Source: JBBDWZ01 sp050732575
GTDB lineage: Bacteria > Gemmatimonadota > Gemmatimonadetes > Longimicrobiales > RSA9
Length of the DNA stretch: 12,875 nt
NCBI GenBank assembly: GCA_050732575.1
Contig: JBOHRF010000128.1
Location: 1-12,875 of the forward strand
Direction of reading: 5' to 3'
In this document: in pieces, positions 1 to 6,544 of the stretch
Layout of the letters: the number at the start of each line of letters is the position of its first letter
Position numbering within the stretch: the stretch's first letter is position 1
Notes under the pieces: model-generated
The model's input: only the letters and a program-made list of their open reading frames with translations
Databases searched by the model: none
What the model was told of the DNA's origin: nothing
Translations under genes and position numbers: made by a program

Positions 1-1
1 C

Positions 2-112
2 AGCGGCGGCGCGGGTCGCGGCGGCGCGGCAGGCGCGCGCGGCGGTGGTGCAGGACGGGCTGGCGGGGGAGGTGCGGCCACGCCAACCTGTACCGTCACG
101 GTTACGACGTGA
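2..112 (+). CDS. C-terminal end of a Gly-rich secreted-type protein (partial)
   Basis: The gene runs in from the left edge. Frame 2 encodes a Gly/Ala/Arg-rich run of about 25 residues, then a short alternating tail, TPTCTVTVTT, and a TGA stop at 110-112. The tail looks like the last beta strand of a small C-terminal domain. The choice of frame is inference: the composition matches the Gly-rich runs in the M6, M24 and right-edge proteins of this window, and a good intrinsic terminator follows 19 bp after the stop. Frame 1 (stop 124-126) and frame 3 (open into the IS end) are also open here but would give Arg-rich or mixed peptides of no recognisable type. The function cannot be told from this fragment. 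Confidence 0.45.
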   Translation, partial: SGGAGRGGAAGARGGGAGRAGGGGAATPTCTVTVTT

Positions 113-130
113 ACGTGGTGGAATGAAAGA

Positions 131-162
131 GCCGGGGCGTGGGGAACGTCCCGGCATTTTCC
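131..162 (+). terminator. Rho-independent terminator
   Basis: GCCGGGGCGT (131-140) pairs with ACGTCCCGGC (146-155) as a 10-bp stem with one G-T wobble. The loop is GGGGA and the tail is ATTTTCC. It sits just after the Gly-rich gene end and just before the IS5-type insertion, so it probably ended that transcript before the insertion. Confidence 0.75.
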
Positions 163-172
163 TTACGACTCT

Positions 173-1548
173 CTAGCAGGACGCTGAAAAAGGGGATGTT
201 GTGACGGGTTCGCGATGAATAAGTTTCAGGGGCAGCAGAATGTCCCCGAAACCACGAGGCGAATCATGGTGGGTCCGCCGGAGTCGCAGGGGCAGATGTA
301 CTTTGCCATTGACATCGAGAGCTGGATTGAGACGGATCACCCGTTGCGTGGGGTGAAGGCGCTTACCGATGAGATCCTGAGATCGATGCGGCCGCAGTTC
401 AAGAAAGCGTACTCGAGGATAGGACGCCCGGGCGTTCCGCCGGAACTGCTGCTCAAGGCTCTGCTGCTGCAGTCGTTGTATTCGATCCGGTCGGAACGGC
501 AACTGGTGAGCGAGATCCGGATGAACTTGCTGTACCGTTGGTTTCTGGATCTGTCGCTGGATGCACCTGTGTGGGACGCGACGACCTTCACCAAGAATCG
601 GAAGCGGTTCGAACATCACGGCCTGGTGCGCACGTTCTTTGATCGCGTGGTTCAAACGGGGTACGTCGAGAAGCTGATGAGCGAAGAGCACTTCTCGGTG
701 GACGGTACGCTGATTCAAAGCTATGCGTCGTTGAAGAGCCTGCGGCCCGTGCAAAGCACCGATCAGCGGGTCAGCGATGGGGCGGCCGATGATGACCCGG
801 GGAATCCTACGGTGAACTTCCACGGACAGCGCCGCACGAACCAGACGCACCGCTCGCTGGTCGATCCCCAGGCGCGGCTGGCTCGTAAGGGACCGGGCCA
901 GCCTGCGCTTCTGGCGCATGCGCTTCATCTGCTCACGGAGAACCGAAACGGACTGATCGTGGATGTGGAACTCACCGAGGCGGATGGCCGGGCCGAGCGC
1001 GATGCGGCTCTGATTCTGGTCGCACGTGCCAAACGACGTCACCGCCTGCGCATGTGCACGCTGGGTGCGGATCGAGGCTATGATGGCGGCCACTTCCTGT
1101 GTGCAATCGAGGAACAGGGGATCACCCCGCACGTCGCCGTGCGTCGGGGTGCCATCCGCAGCTCCGGTGCCCGGGCGGATGCCCGTCGTCGCGCGCGTCG
1201 GCGACAGCGCAACGTCGGCTATCAACTTTCACAACGCAAACGCAAGCTGACCGAAGAACGAATCGGCTGGACGAAGACTATAGGAGGATTGCGTCGCTTC
1301 CGGCACGTAGCCGGTTCGACCAACGAACAGCAAGCGCTCATCACGAGCGCCGCTTGCAATCTGATCCGTCTCCACTATCTGCTCAGGAGGGCGAAGTGCG
1401 TCTAACGGCCACGAACGCGGCCGCAGGAGCCTGGATTTCGGGCTCCTCGAGGCCTACATCGAACCTCTCATCAGCACCCATTTCGGCATAGACACAGACC
1501 GATGACATTGTCATGACATTCGCGACTGTTTTTTCAGCGTCCTGCTAG
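173..1548 (+). mobile_element. Complete IS5-type insertion sequence
   Basis: Perfect 15-bp terminal inverted repeats, CAGGACGCTGAAAAA at 177-191 and its complement at 1530-1544, enclose one intact transposase gene. Each end is flanked by CTAG (173-176, 1545-1548). This reads most simply as a 4-bp target duplication, although CTAG is itself a palindrome and could be counted as part of a 19-bp inverted repeat. The IS5 group is known to target CTAR. The inner element is 1,368 bp. Between the transposase stop and the right end there is about 125 bp without a gene; it contains a 7-bp hairpin (AGGAGCC at 1425-1431 with GGCTCCT at 1441-1447) and no T-run. The perfect ends and open frame suggest a recent, possibly active insertion. 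Confidence 0.85.
215..1405 (+). CDS. IS5-type DDE transposase
   Basis: This 396-residue transposase cuts and pastes the element around it. An N-terminal DUF772-like helical domain holds the family signatures DHPLRGVKAL (41-50) and GRPGVPPELLLKALLLQSLYS (about 70-90). The RNase H-like catalytic core follows. The likely catalytic triad is D163 in SVDGTLI, D286 in GADRGYD and E347 in the R343-x3-E347-x6-K354 signature near GWTKT. The FHGQRRTNQTHRS segment (202-214) before the second Asp is also typical. The length is normal and no break is seen. The ATG at 215 lies 24 bp inside the left inverted repeat, and its Shine-Dalgarno is weak. I assign it to the IS5 superfamily; the exact subgroup is not certain. 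Confidence 0.9.
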   Translation: MNKFQGQQNVPETTRRIMVGPPESQGQMYFAIDIESWIETDHPLRGVKALTDEILRSMRPQFKKAYSRIGRPGVPPELLLKALLLQSLYSIRSERQLVSEIRMNLLYRWFLDLSLDAPVWDATTFTKNRKRFEHHGLVRTFFDRVVQTGYVEKLMSEEHFSVDGTLIQSYASLKSLRPVQSTDQRVSDGAADDDPGNPTVNFHGQRRTNQTHRSLVDPQARLARKGPGQPALLAHALHLLTENRNGLIVDVELTEADGRAERDAALILVARAKRRHRLRMCTLGADRGYDGGHFLCAIEEQGITPHVAVRRGAIRSSGARADARRRARRRQRNVGYQLSQRKRKLTEERIGWTKTIGGLRRFRHVAGSTNEQQALITSAACNLIRLHYLLRRAKCV

Positions 1549-2005
1549 ACTAGTGTTGCGTCCCGGAAATACGTTGACATAGTCGGTCGAGCTTGCCCAG
1601 GATCGATTCGGCCGTGGCGGTCCACACGAACGGCCGCGCTCGTTTTGCATTGTACTGCTCGACGAAGCGCTGGATCTTGGCGATCAACTCGGCCACGGAA
1701 CCGAAGGATCCCCGACGAATCGCTTTCTGCGTGATGATGTTGAACCAGATCTCGACCTGGTTGAGCCAGGAGGCGTAGGTGGGCGTGAAGTGCACATGAT
1801 AGCGGGGCCGTTTGGCCAGCCAGCGCTTGACCTTGGCGTGTTTGTGCGTTGCGTAGTTGTCCATCACGAGATGGATGTCCAGATCCGCGGGAGTCGACGC
1901 GTCGATATGATTCAGGAACTGGAGAAATTCCTGATGGCGATGACTCGGCTTACATTGCGTGAGCACCTGGCCAGACGCGATATCAAGGGTGGCAGGGACA
2001 CATCA
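1549..2005 (-). mobile_element. IS630-family element remnant (3' half only)
   Basis: The right end of the IS630 unit, ACTAGTGTTGCG at 1549-1560, is joined directly to the IS5-type element. The other end is lost at about 2002-2005, where the IS200/IS605-like unit begins. No second IS630 end or target duplication is visible, so the boundary near 2005 is approximate. Confidence 0.6.
1550..2002 (-). pseudogene. IS630-family transposase, 5'-truncated
   Basis: This is the C-terminal half of an IS630-type DDE transposase; the family is usually about 340-360 residues. IS630 homology starts near 2002 (VPATLDIASGQV..CKPSHRHQEF), where an in-frame TGA (2003-2005) and unrelated sequence cut it off. Counting from a GTG at 1966, the retained catalytic residues are D36 in VMDNYATHKH and E72 in SWLNQVEIWF, the D35E spacing of the family. 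The first catalytic Asp and the N-terminal HTH domains are gone, so it cannot be active. The stop codon (1550-1552) lies almost at the element end, as is usual, and directly abuts the right CTAG of the IS5-type element. Confidence 0.8.
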
Positions 2006-2019
2006 CTCTAGGGCTAGGA

Positions 2020-2470
2020 CTGAGAACGCCTTGCGGCGTGACCCTCGCCTATAAGGCGAGGGGTTCATGTGTCGTCGATTAGAAATCGACTGTCGTCGGC
2101 GATTTGCTCGCCCTGCTGCTTGTCTATGTACTCGCGCACCATCTCGTCCGTGATCGTGCCCGAGGCCACCGCCAGGTACCCGCGTGCCCAGAGGTGCCGG
2201 CCCCAGAACTGTTTCCGCAGCCGCGGAAACTCCTGCAACAGGAGCCGCGACGTCGTCCCCTTGAGCCACTGCACGATCTGGCTGACCTTCTGGGTCGGCC
2301 GATAGGACAGAAACACGTGAACATGGTCGCGTGCTACCTTGCCGGAGATAATCTCGAGTTCGTGCTCCGCTGCAATCCGGCGCACGAGATCGCGCACACG
2401 ACCAAGTTACACGAATCGTGGCTTCGCCTGAAGGCGAAGGATTTCAACCATCCCCGAAGGGGACATTAAG
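2020..2470 (-). mobile_element. IS200/IS605-type remnant with end hairpins
   Basis: A Y1 transposase fragment is bracketed by hairpins typical of this single-strand transposing family. Downstream of tnpA lie ACGCC/GGCGT (2026-2039) and CCCTCGCCT-ATA-AGGCGAGGG (2042-2062). Upstream lie CTTCGCC/GGCGAAG (2422-2439) and TCCCC-GAA-GGGGA (2451-2463). The 2042-2062 and 2422-2439 hairpins share a TCGCC/GGCGA stem core, as left and right end hairpins of IS605 elements often do. No terminal inverted repeats or target duplication are expected for this family. No tnpB is present. The exact cleavage sites cannot be placed from the sequence alone. Confidence 0.6.
2065..2397 (-). pseudogene. tnpA: IS200/IS605 TnpA (Y1 transposase), N-terminally truncated
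   Basis: The 110 residues from a GTG at 2397 match the body of IS200/IS605 TnpA, a single-strand DNA nicking and joining enzyme. The HUH metal motif is in DHVHVF, the conserved QFWGRHLWARGY block is present, and the catalytic Tyr sits in TDEMVREYIDKQQ. Full-length TnpA is about 130-150 residues. The usual N-terminal beta strand (YHxVWxTKYR type) is absent: an in-frame TAA lies four codons upstream (2407-2409) and only about 25 nt separate the truncated start from an end hairpin. This fits an internal deletion that removed the 5' part of the gene. A hairpin at 2074-2090 lies inside the last codons. Activity is unlikely. Confidence 0.75.
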
Positions 2471-2477
2471 ATCGGGA

Positions 2478-3614
2478 TTAGGTGCACGAACGCGCATGCA
2501 CCGATAGACGATCCACATCCAGTTCATCGCGAGTCCGAACAAGCACGCGAGACGAATCTGCGTCCAATAGCTCGCTCCCGACCGGCAAACGAACTTCCTC
2601 AATTGTCTTGCCGTCCTGATCGACCACAAGCCAGCGCTGGCCAGTCCGCTCATATGGAGCTCGATACGACTCGACCCACAAGTGACCGGACCAATCGATC
2701 GTTACCTGACCATACGCCGGTGTGCGCGTGGGGAACCGGACCGTCCGAAAAAGCGCCGCACGTGCTTCTTCGGTAAGGAATCTCGACCAGTCCCGGTACT
2801 TCGCTAGCATGTCGCCATCGACTGGTTGCCTCGCCGTAGGCACCGTGACAACCTTCTTCTTCATGGTCCGGATATCAATAACCGTGACAGTGGGCTCCGT
2901 GCCTTCGGCAACAACGATCCAGTCCCCGCGAGCCTCGACGGATGGTTCAGGGTGAAACGGCACAGTCAACGCAAGCACTCTCAGATCCAGGTGTGAGTAC
3001 ACCCGTCGGCCTGGTGTTCGAAGCAGCACACTATCCCGTCCAACATGGTCACGCATCACCAGTTCTAGCGTGTCCTGCCAGATCTTCGGCTGGGCCCCCG
3101 AATTCGACCTCGGTGGCCGCGCGCCGGCGATAACGATTTTTCCATGGTGCGTTACGAATGCGGCCGGGCCCAACCGCCGCGTATTCGGCACGTCATGCGT
3201 CCGCATATGCTCGCCATTCGCATCGAAATAAACAATGCGAGTCTGCGGATTGCGATCGATAACCGTTATCGTGTCACCGACACGCCCAACCGAGCCAATG
3301 ACCGTGAACTCACCCGGCCCCCGGCCCCTACCTCCCGCGAGCGTCACGCGATTACCAGCTCGATTAAATATATGTACTCCCGATCTGCGGCTATCAGAAA
3401 CTGCGAAACGGCCATTGAGGAGAAGCACGCCATCCCGAATGGCGCCGAACCAGGGTTCGGCATTCTCGACCGAACCAAGCGTTAGCACCGGGGCATGACT
3501 CGTAGTGGTCTTGCACTGTTGCGCACCTGCGCTACGGGTGCCGTGAGATCCAATGGCGATGCATGCGCCCCAAGCGAGCAACACTTGGACAGGTATCCAG
3601 GGCATACCACTCAT
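2478..3614 (-). CDS. Secreted six-bladed beta-propeller protein
   Basis: This 378-residue protein has an N-terminal signal peptide (MPWIPVQVLLAWGACIAIG..SAGAQ) and a body of repeated beta strands with Asp/Gly-rich turns. The AGGRGRGPGEF motif at about residues 93-103, after HIFNRAGNRV, is characteristic of the 6-bladed beta-propeller (NHL/TolB-like) proteins common in Gemmatimonadota and Bacteroidota. Such propellers act outside the cytoplasm as binding platforms; no catalytic residues are evident. I chose the ATG at 3614 rather than the longer frame from 3677 because GAGGGG lies just upstream and because it overlaps the thioredoxin-like stop as ATGA, suggesting translational coupling. The ligand or partner is unknown. 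The neighbouring Cys-rich peptide is the obvious candidate. Confidence 0.75.
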   Translation of the reverse strand: MSGMPWIPVQVLLAWGACIAIGSHGTRSAGAQQCKTTTSHAPVLTLGSVENAEPWFGAIRDGVLLLNGRFAVSDSRRSGVHIFNRAGNRVTLAGGRGRGPGEFTVIGSVGRVGDTITVIDRNPQTRIVYFDANGEHMRTHDVPNTRRLGPAAFVTHHGKIVIAGARPPRSNSGAQPKIWQDTLELVMRDHVGRDSVLLRTPGRRVYSHLDLRVLALTVPFHPEPSVEARGDWIVVAEGTEPTVTVIDIRTMKKKVVTVPTARQPVDGDMLAKYRDWSRFLTEEARAALFRTVRFPTRTPAYGQVTIDWSGHLWVESYRAPYERTGQRWLVVDQDGKTIEEVRLPVGSELLDADSSRVLVRTRDELDVDRLSVHARSCT

Positions 3615-4141
3615 GTTCCCCTCGTGTATTTCGAATATGCCCGAACGCGTTGAACCCAACCAGGGATTCCCACCCACACGACCTCCGCTTCGCCCCGCTC
3701 GACAACGATGAACGCTGGTGTGGACGAAAGTGGCGGTGCGACCGGGTTCAGCGGATTGAAAATCTGATCAGCAACCGCGCGGTACGCAGCAGGCAGCACT
3801 TCGAGCTTGTGGATGTTCTCGCGAAGCATGATAACTCGTTGTTGTGCCGGGAAGGCTCTCACGATCGCGACTATTGCGTGGGCTTCATCGATGCAGATCC
3901 GGCAAGAGAGCGACACAAGAACAACGAGCGTTCGTCCCTCGGTCGCGCTGAACGCGAAGATGCTATCCGTGAGCGGGTGCTGCAATCGTGCTGCGGTCGG
4001 CCACGAGATTTGCGACCCAGCCAGAGGCATTCGCGGGTTTGTGCGCACATACACAACCGCAAGAATCGTCGCAACTACCCAAAGGACAGTCAAGACGTTC
4101 AGCCAAGGGCTCCGCCGCGGATTCAAATGCCCACTGGCCAC
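3611..4141 (-). CDS. Membrane-anchored thioredoxin-like protein with CxxC
   Basis: The 176 residues begin with a short basic stretch and one transmembrane segment (about 13-31, WLNVLTVLWVVATILAVVYV), placing the rest outside the cytoplasmic membrane. The remainder looks like a thioredoxin/TlpA fold: strand LVVLVSLS, the redox pair C80-RI-C83, then helix and strand (RVIMLREN), and S-T-P142-AFIVV as the cis-proline strand. It probably reduces or isomerises disulfides, or hands electrons to a partner. The GTG start at 4141 has a GGGGGTGG stretch about 10 nt upstream, and an in-frame TAA lies above it. The stop overlaps the propeller start by 4 nt. Lying between a Cys-rich secreted peptide and a propeller, it most likely serves that peptide; this role is inference. 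Confidence 0.7.
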   Translation of the reverse strand: MASGHLNPRRSPWLNVLTVLWVVATILAVVYVRTNPRMPLAGSQISWPTAARLQHPLTDSIFAFSATEGRTLVVLVSLSCRICIDEAHAIVAIVRAFPAQQRVIMLRENIHKLEVLPAAYRAVADQIFNPLNPVAPPLSSTPAFIVVERGEAEVVWVGIPGWVQRVRAYSKYTRGT

Positions 4142-4244
4142 TGGACAGCCACCCCCGAACTGGCGCCGTAATTAGACCTACTCGAGGTCATCTCTGTGCT
4201 GGACCGTGTTTTTGCGTCCCTCTGCGTGGTAATAGCGGGAAGCA

Positions 4245-4364
4245 TCAGTTGAAGCTGCACTCCTGCCCTGGCTCAAAACACTCCTCTCCCTCCCCAGCCC
4301 AGGTCAAACAAAAATGCTCACCGGGGCACTCCCAGCATACAGTAGAGGCAATCTTCGTCGTCAT
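4245..4364 (-). other. Overlapping Cys-rich frame, probable true C-terminus of the small peptide
   Basis: One base out of phase with the 63-residue peptide frame, this stretch encodes CWEC-PGEHFC, LTWAGEGEEC and FEPGQEC-SFN, then TGA at 4245-4247. It has five cysteines and the same acidic, Gly-rich character. It has no Shine-Dalgarno of its own, and its first ATG (4364) lies inside the peptide gene. Dropping one base (for example A4338) would join the frames as ..DCLYC-CWEC.., giving an 87-residue precursor with eleven cysteines. It may reflect a sequencing error, a recent mutation or, less likely, programmed frameshifting. Confidence 0.45.
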
Positions 4365-4509
4365 TGCGGAAACAGTATTCGACGTCCTCACAGTCCTGGT
4401 AGGGCGCGCAACCCCAGTAACATTCCCCAGCGGTAGTCCGACTCCAGGCGATTATGGAAAGGGAGAGCATAGCCATGACGAGGAAGCGGATACCAAGTCG
4501 AAACACCAT
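4318..4509 (-). CDS. Small secreted Cys-rich peptide
   Basis: This is a 63-residue product. A clear Sec signal peptide (basic MVFRLGIR, hydrophobic FLVMAMLSLSIIAW, then SRTTAG) is followed by about 34 acidic residues with six cysteines: C-YWG-C-APYQD-C-EDVEY-C-FRNDDED-C-LY-C. GGGAGG (4520-4515) lies 5 nt before the ATG, the best Shine-Dalgarno in the window, which supports a real gene. The mature part probably folds by disulfides; a CxxC thioredoxin-like protein is encoded 176 bp downstream. The overlapping -1-phase frame (see the 4245-4364 entry) is also Cys-rich and runs 73 nt further, so a one-base indel near 4338 may have shortened this gene. I do not recognise a named family. Confidence 0.6.
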   Translation of the reverse strand: MVFRLGIRFLVMAMLSLSIIAWSRTTAGECYWGCAPYQDCEDVEYCFRNDDEDCLYCMLGVPR

Positions 4510-4514
4510 TGAAG

Positions 4515-4520
4515 CCTCCC
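4515..4520 (-). promoter_or_regulatory. Strong Shine-Dalgarno of the Cys-rich peptide
   Basis: GGGAGG on the minus strand with a 5-nt spacer to the ATG at 4509. It fixes the start of the short peptide gene and argues that this small frame is translated. Confidence 0.6.
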
Positions 4521-4603
4521 GAAGTAAAGTGAGGAACCATCGCCTGCGCCGGTCTCCAACCTCGCAACGCCTCCCGGCTCGCGAAAGAGCAAAACCCCAT
4601 CAT

Positions 4604-5109
4604 TTACGACAAAGGTCGAGCATCCTTGTCGAACCACCGCTCGAATGCGGCAGCGATCGCACCGGGCTCCAGTATCAAGTCGCGCAGCTGCCTGCCTGTG
4701 AGTTCAATTGCGGCCTGGCGAGCCGTTCGAACGTCGATCCCGCAAAGCTTGGCACGCTCTTGCTCAGATCCAGCGGCCCGGACGAAGTGAACGAGTTCGG
4801 TAAGCCGAATCAGATCGTGCAGTTCCACATCCGGGCATATCGATCTCCAATGGCGGCGCATGGTGGCCTCGGCCTTCCGCGCATGCGCAGAAAGCCGTTT
4901 CACAGTCCGAATCGGGCGGTCTGATCGCAGATATCTCGGACCTCGCCCAGCAGGACTTCGGAGCAATCGTGCCGAACGAGCACCGCAAGCACCGCCTCGT
5001 CGATCCAGTGCGTGCCGACGCCGACACCGGCCTCCACGAGTTTGACCACACCCTGGACGAACTCGCTCTCGCTCAGCCCATTGCGCAGTTCAAGGACCAG
5101 CTTGCGCAA
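4604..5109 (-). pseudogene. AraC-like helix-turn-helix regulator, frameshifted
   Basis: Two minus-strand frames join into one HTH protein. The first part, from TTG 5109, reads RKLVLELRNGLSESEF..HDCSEVLLGEVRDI. It then goes out of phase: CDQTARFGL ends in a stop at 4900-4902. The continuation is in the -1 frame: LRSDRPIRTVKRLSAHA, then RKAEATMRRHWRSICPDV, where AEATMRRHW looks like an AraC-type recognition helix. A second HTH-like stretch follows (AKLCGIDVRTARQAAIELTG). Restoring one C at 4930 (ATC-CTG from ATCTG) joins the halves naturally. The gene ends 94 bp upstream of the Cys-rich peptide on the same strand, so it may regulate the cassette. The start is uncertain: in-frame sequence is open up to a TAG near 5227 without an ATG. 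The indel may be a sequencing error rather than decay. Confidence 0.5.
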
Positions 5110-5232
5110 CCGTGCGTGCAGGCGGGCATCTGGTTCATCAGGTGGGCTGGCGCCGGAACCGCTTTCGAGAGAGATAGGAACCTCGGCAGGTGGGGCATGT
5201 TGGCACCGGTGCGGTGCGGCAATCTATTGTAG

Positions 5233-5275
5233 CGAGTTAACCGTGGTCAACCGTTTAACGGATGTTAATACTGAT
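5233..5275. promoter_or_regulatory. Operator-like palindromic cluster upstream of the HTH gene
   Basis: The 43 bp hold repeated GTTAACCG / GTCAACCG / TTTAACGG words, including the perfect palindrome CCGTT-T-AACGG at 5251-5261. On the minus strand a TTGACC and a TACAAT occur, but only 13 bp apart, so a standard promoter cannot be assigned. The position just before the HTH gene suits an autoregulatory operator; this is inference. Confidence 0.3.
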
Positions 5276-5538
5276 CGTAACGGCATTGTATACGGAAAAT
5301 TAGGTCACCGCGACCCATGCGCATTGGAGTGCGCGGTGTTATTCGCACGCGCGCGCGAGGACCTGAAGTCGATAGACTGCGTATTCTGGCTCTCCCTCTT
5401 TCCGTGTCACTGAGCACATAGCACCGGCACTCTTGTTGGAATCACTCTCGGAAACCGCCTGCAATGTGACCGTGCCCGCCACGTTCGCAGTTCCGGCCCC
5501 TCGAGCTCGGCTTGCAATGATGGGCGCACACGCAGTCT
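5276..5538. other. Intergenic stretch with no gene seen
   Basis: Together with the operator-like cluster, about 300 bp separate the HTH gene region from the end of the next minus-strand gene. I see no convincing frame, RNA or strong hairpin with a T-run. A plus-strand frame crosses part of it but has no protein-like character and is antisense to the HTH gene. Confidence 0.5.
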
Positions 5539-6375
5539 TTAAATGTCGCGCAGAGCCAGCGCCACGCCCAGCAGCCGCACCAATCTCCTCACTTCTTCCG
5601 TGGTATCGGGCGCGTAGTCGAGTGTGGTCCGCTGAGCTGCGTGAATCGTGGCCAGTCCAGTTCCGTCCGCGCGTTTGATGCGCCAGAGCGCGTTGAATCG
5701 TTGTGTGGAGTCGACGACGACGTCGAAGCGGTCCTGCACGGAACCATCCGGCCTCAGACGTTCGATCACCATGGGCGGAACTGGCGCAACCGCGGGCGAA
5801 CCGGCCGCTACCAGCGAGTCGTAAACCGCAGCCAGGGAATCACGCGGCGGCGTGATCCCGGAGCGTAACCGCCAGCGTACGACGCTGCTGTCGAGCGCAG
5901 AGACGAGCGTGCATTGCATGCCGGCCGTCCGCCGGCGAAATCCGACCGGCTCGTCATCGCCACCCTGGCGTTCTATGACCGTATCCATGATCCCAAATAG
6001 CGAGCACTCGAGCCGCCAACTATCTGGCCGCCGATCGGATATCGTGCTCGTACCGAAGCTGACTGTGGTTCGCTTCGATTGTCCACCCAGCCTCGAGATT
6101 GTTTCCTGGCCGAGCCAGGACATCAGCCGGGCAGGTATGCCCCGTTCCCACCCGGGGATCTGGTGCGGCGCGTAACGCTGAACGCGCGTACGAGCTTCGA
6201 TCCGCGCGTCACCGCGGCCGATGGTATACTTGCACTCCGAGAAGCAGCTTCCGGTCGGGTACGGAAGCTTATCACGAATCCAGCCTGGCTGCGGCGTTGG
6301 TGCGGCAACCAGGCCGACACAGCCGGCCAGCGTGACAAGAGGCACAACACTGAGCGATCTCAACCAACGCGACAT
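5539..6375 (-). CDS. Hypothetical lipoprotein
   Basis: This 278-residue protein has a lipoprotein signal peptide, MSRWLRSLSVVPLVTLAGC, with lipobox LAGC and acylated Cys at residue 19. It should therefore be membrane-anchored and face the periplasm. The body has no motif I recognise; it contains a few scattered cysteines (GSCFSEC near residues 42-48, then LEC and MQC) and mixed alpha/beta character. The ATG at 6375 is chosen over the upstream extension to 6528 because CAGGAG lies just before it, the signal peptide starts there, and the extension reads through the repeat at 6483-6535. It stands apart from its neighbours, with the repeat element upstream and the 300-bp gap downstream. Function unknown. 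Confidence 0.65.
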   Translation of the reverse strand: MSRWLRSLSVVPLVTLAGCVGLVAAPTPQPGWIRDKLPYPTGSCFSECKYTIGRGDARIEARTRVQRYAPHQIPGWERGIPARLMSWLGQETISRLGGQSKRTTVSFGTSTISDRRPDSWRLECSLFGIMDTVIERQGGDDEPVGFRRRTAGMQCTLVSALDSSVVRWRLRSGITPPRDSLAAVYDSLVAAGSPAVAPVPPMVIERLRPDGSVQDRFDVVVDSTQRFNALWRIKRADGTGLATIHAAQRTTLDYAPDTTEEVRRLVRLLGVALALRDI

Positions 6376-6482
6376 CCGGTTCTCCTGATCGGGCGCATGA
6401 GTCTTACTGCCCACGGCGCCACCCTCACCGCCATCGAAGGCCTGCCCGCCCCTTCGTTCTCGTGCTCGTACTCGGTCGAGTA

Positions 6483-6535
6483 GCTCGTGCTCGTCCGTTG
6501 AATCCGTTAATCCGTTCAATCCGTTCAATCCGTCA
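6483..6535. repeat. Dispersed repeat, copy 1 (34-bp core plus TCCGTT tandem units)
   Basis: Bases 6483-6516 are identical to 8874-8907. The segment continues as short tandem units of TCCGTT followed by GAA, AA or CAA. Just before it, TACTCG-GT-CGAGTA (6468-6481) is a perfect hairpin. The copy lies in the gap just after the stop of the M6 gene, as copy 2 lies just after the stop of the M24 gene, both in the same orientation relative to the gene. Confidence 0.8.
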
Positions 6536-6544
6536 CTCGGTCCG

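Noticed and set aside
1502..1519. TGACA-T-TGTCA palindrome inside the IS5-type right end as a host operator
   Set aside because: It lies within the element next to its inverted repeat and is more likely part of the transposase-binding end.
6483..6535. CRISPR-like array
   Set aside because: The units are 8-9 bp and directly adjacent, with no spacers, and there are no cas genes; this is a tandem/dispersed repeat.
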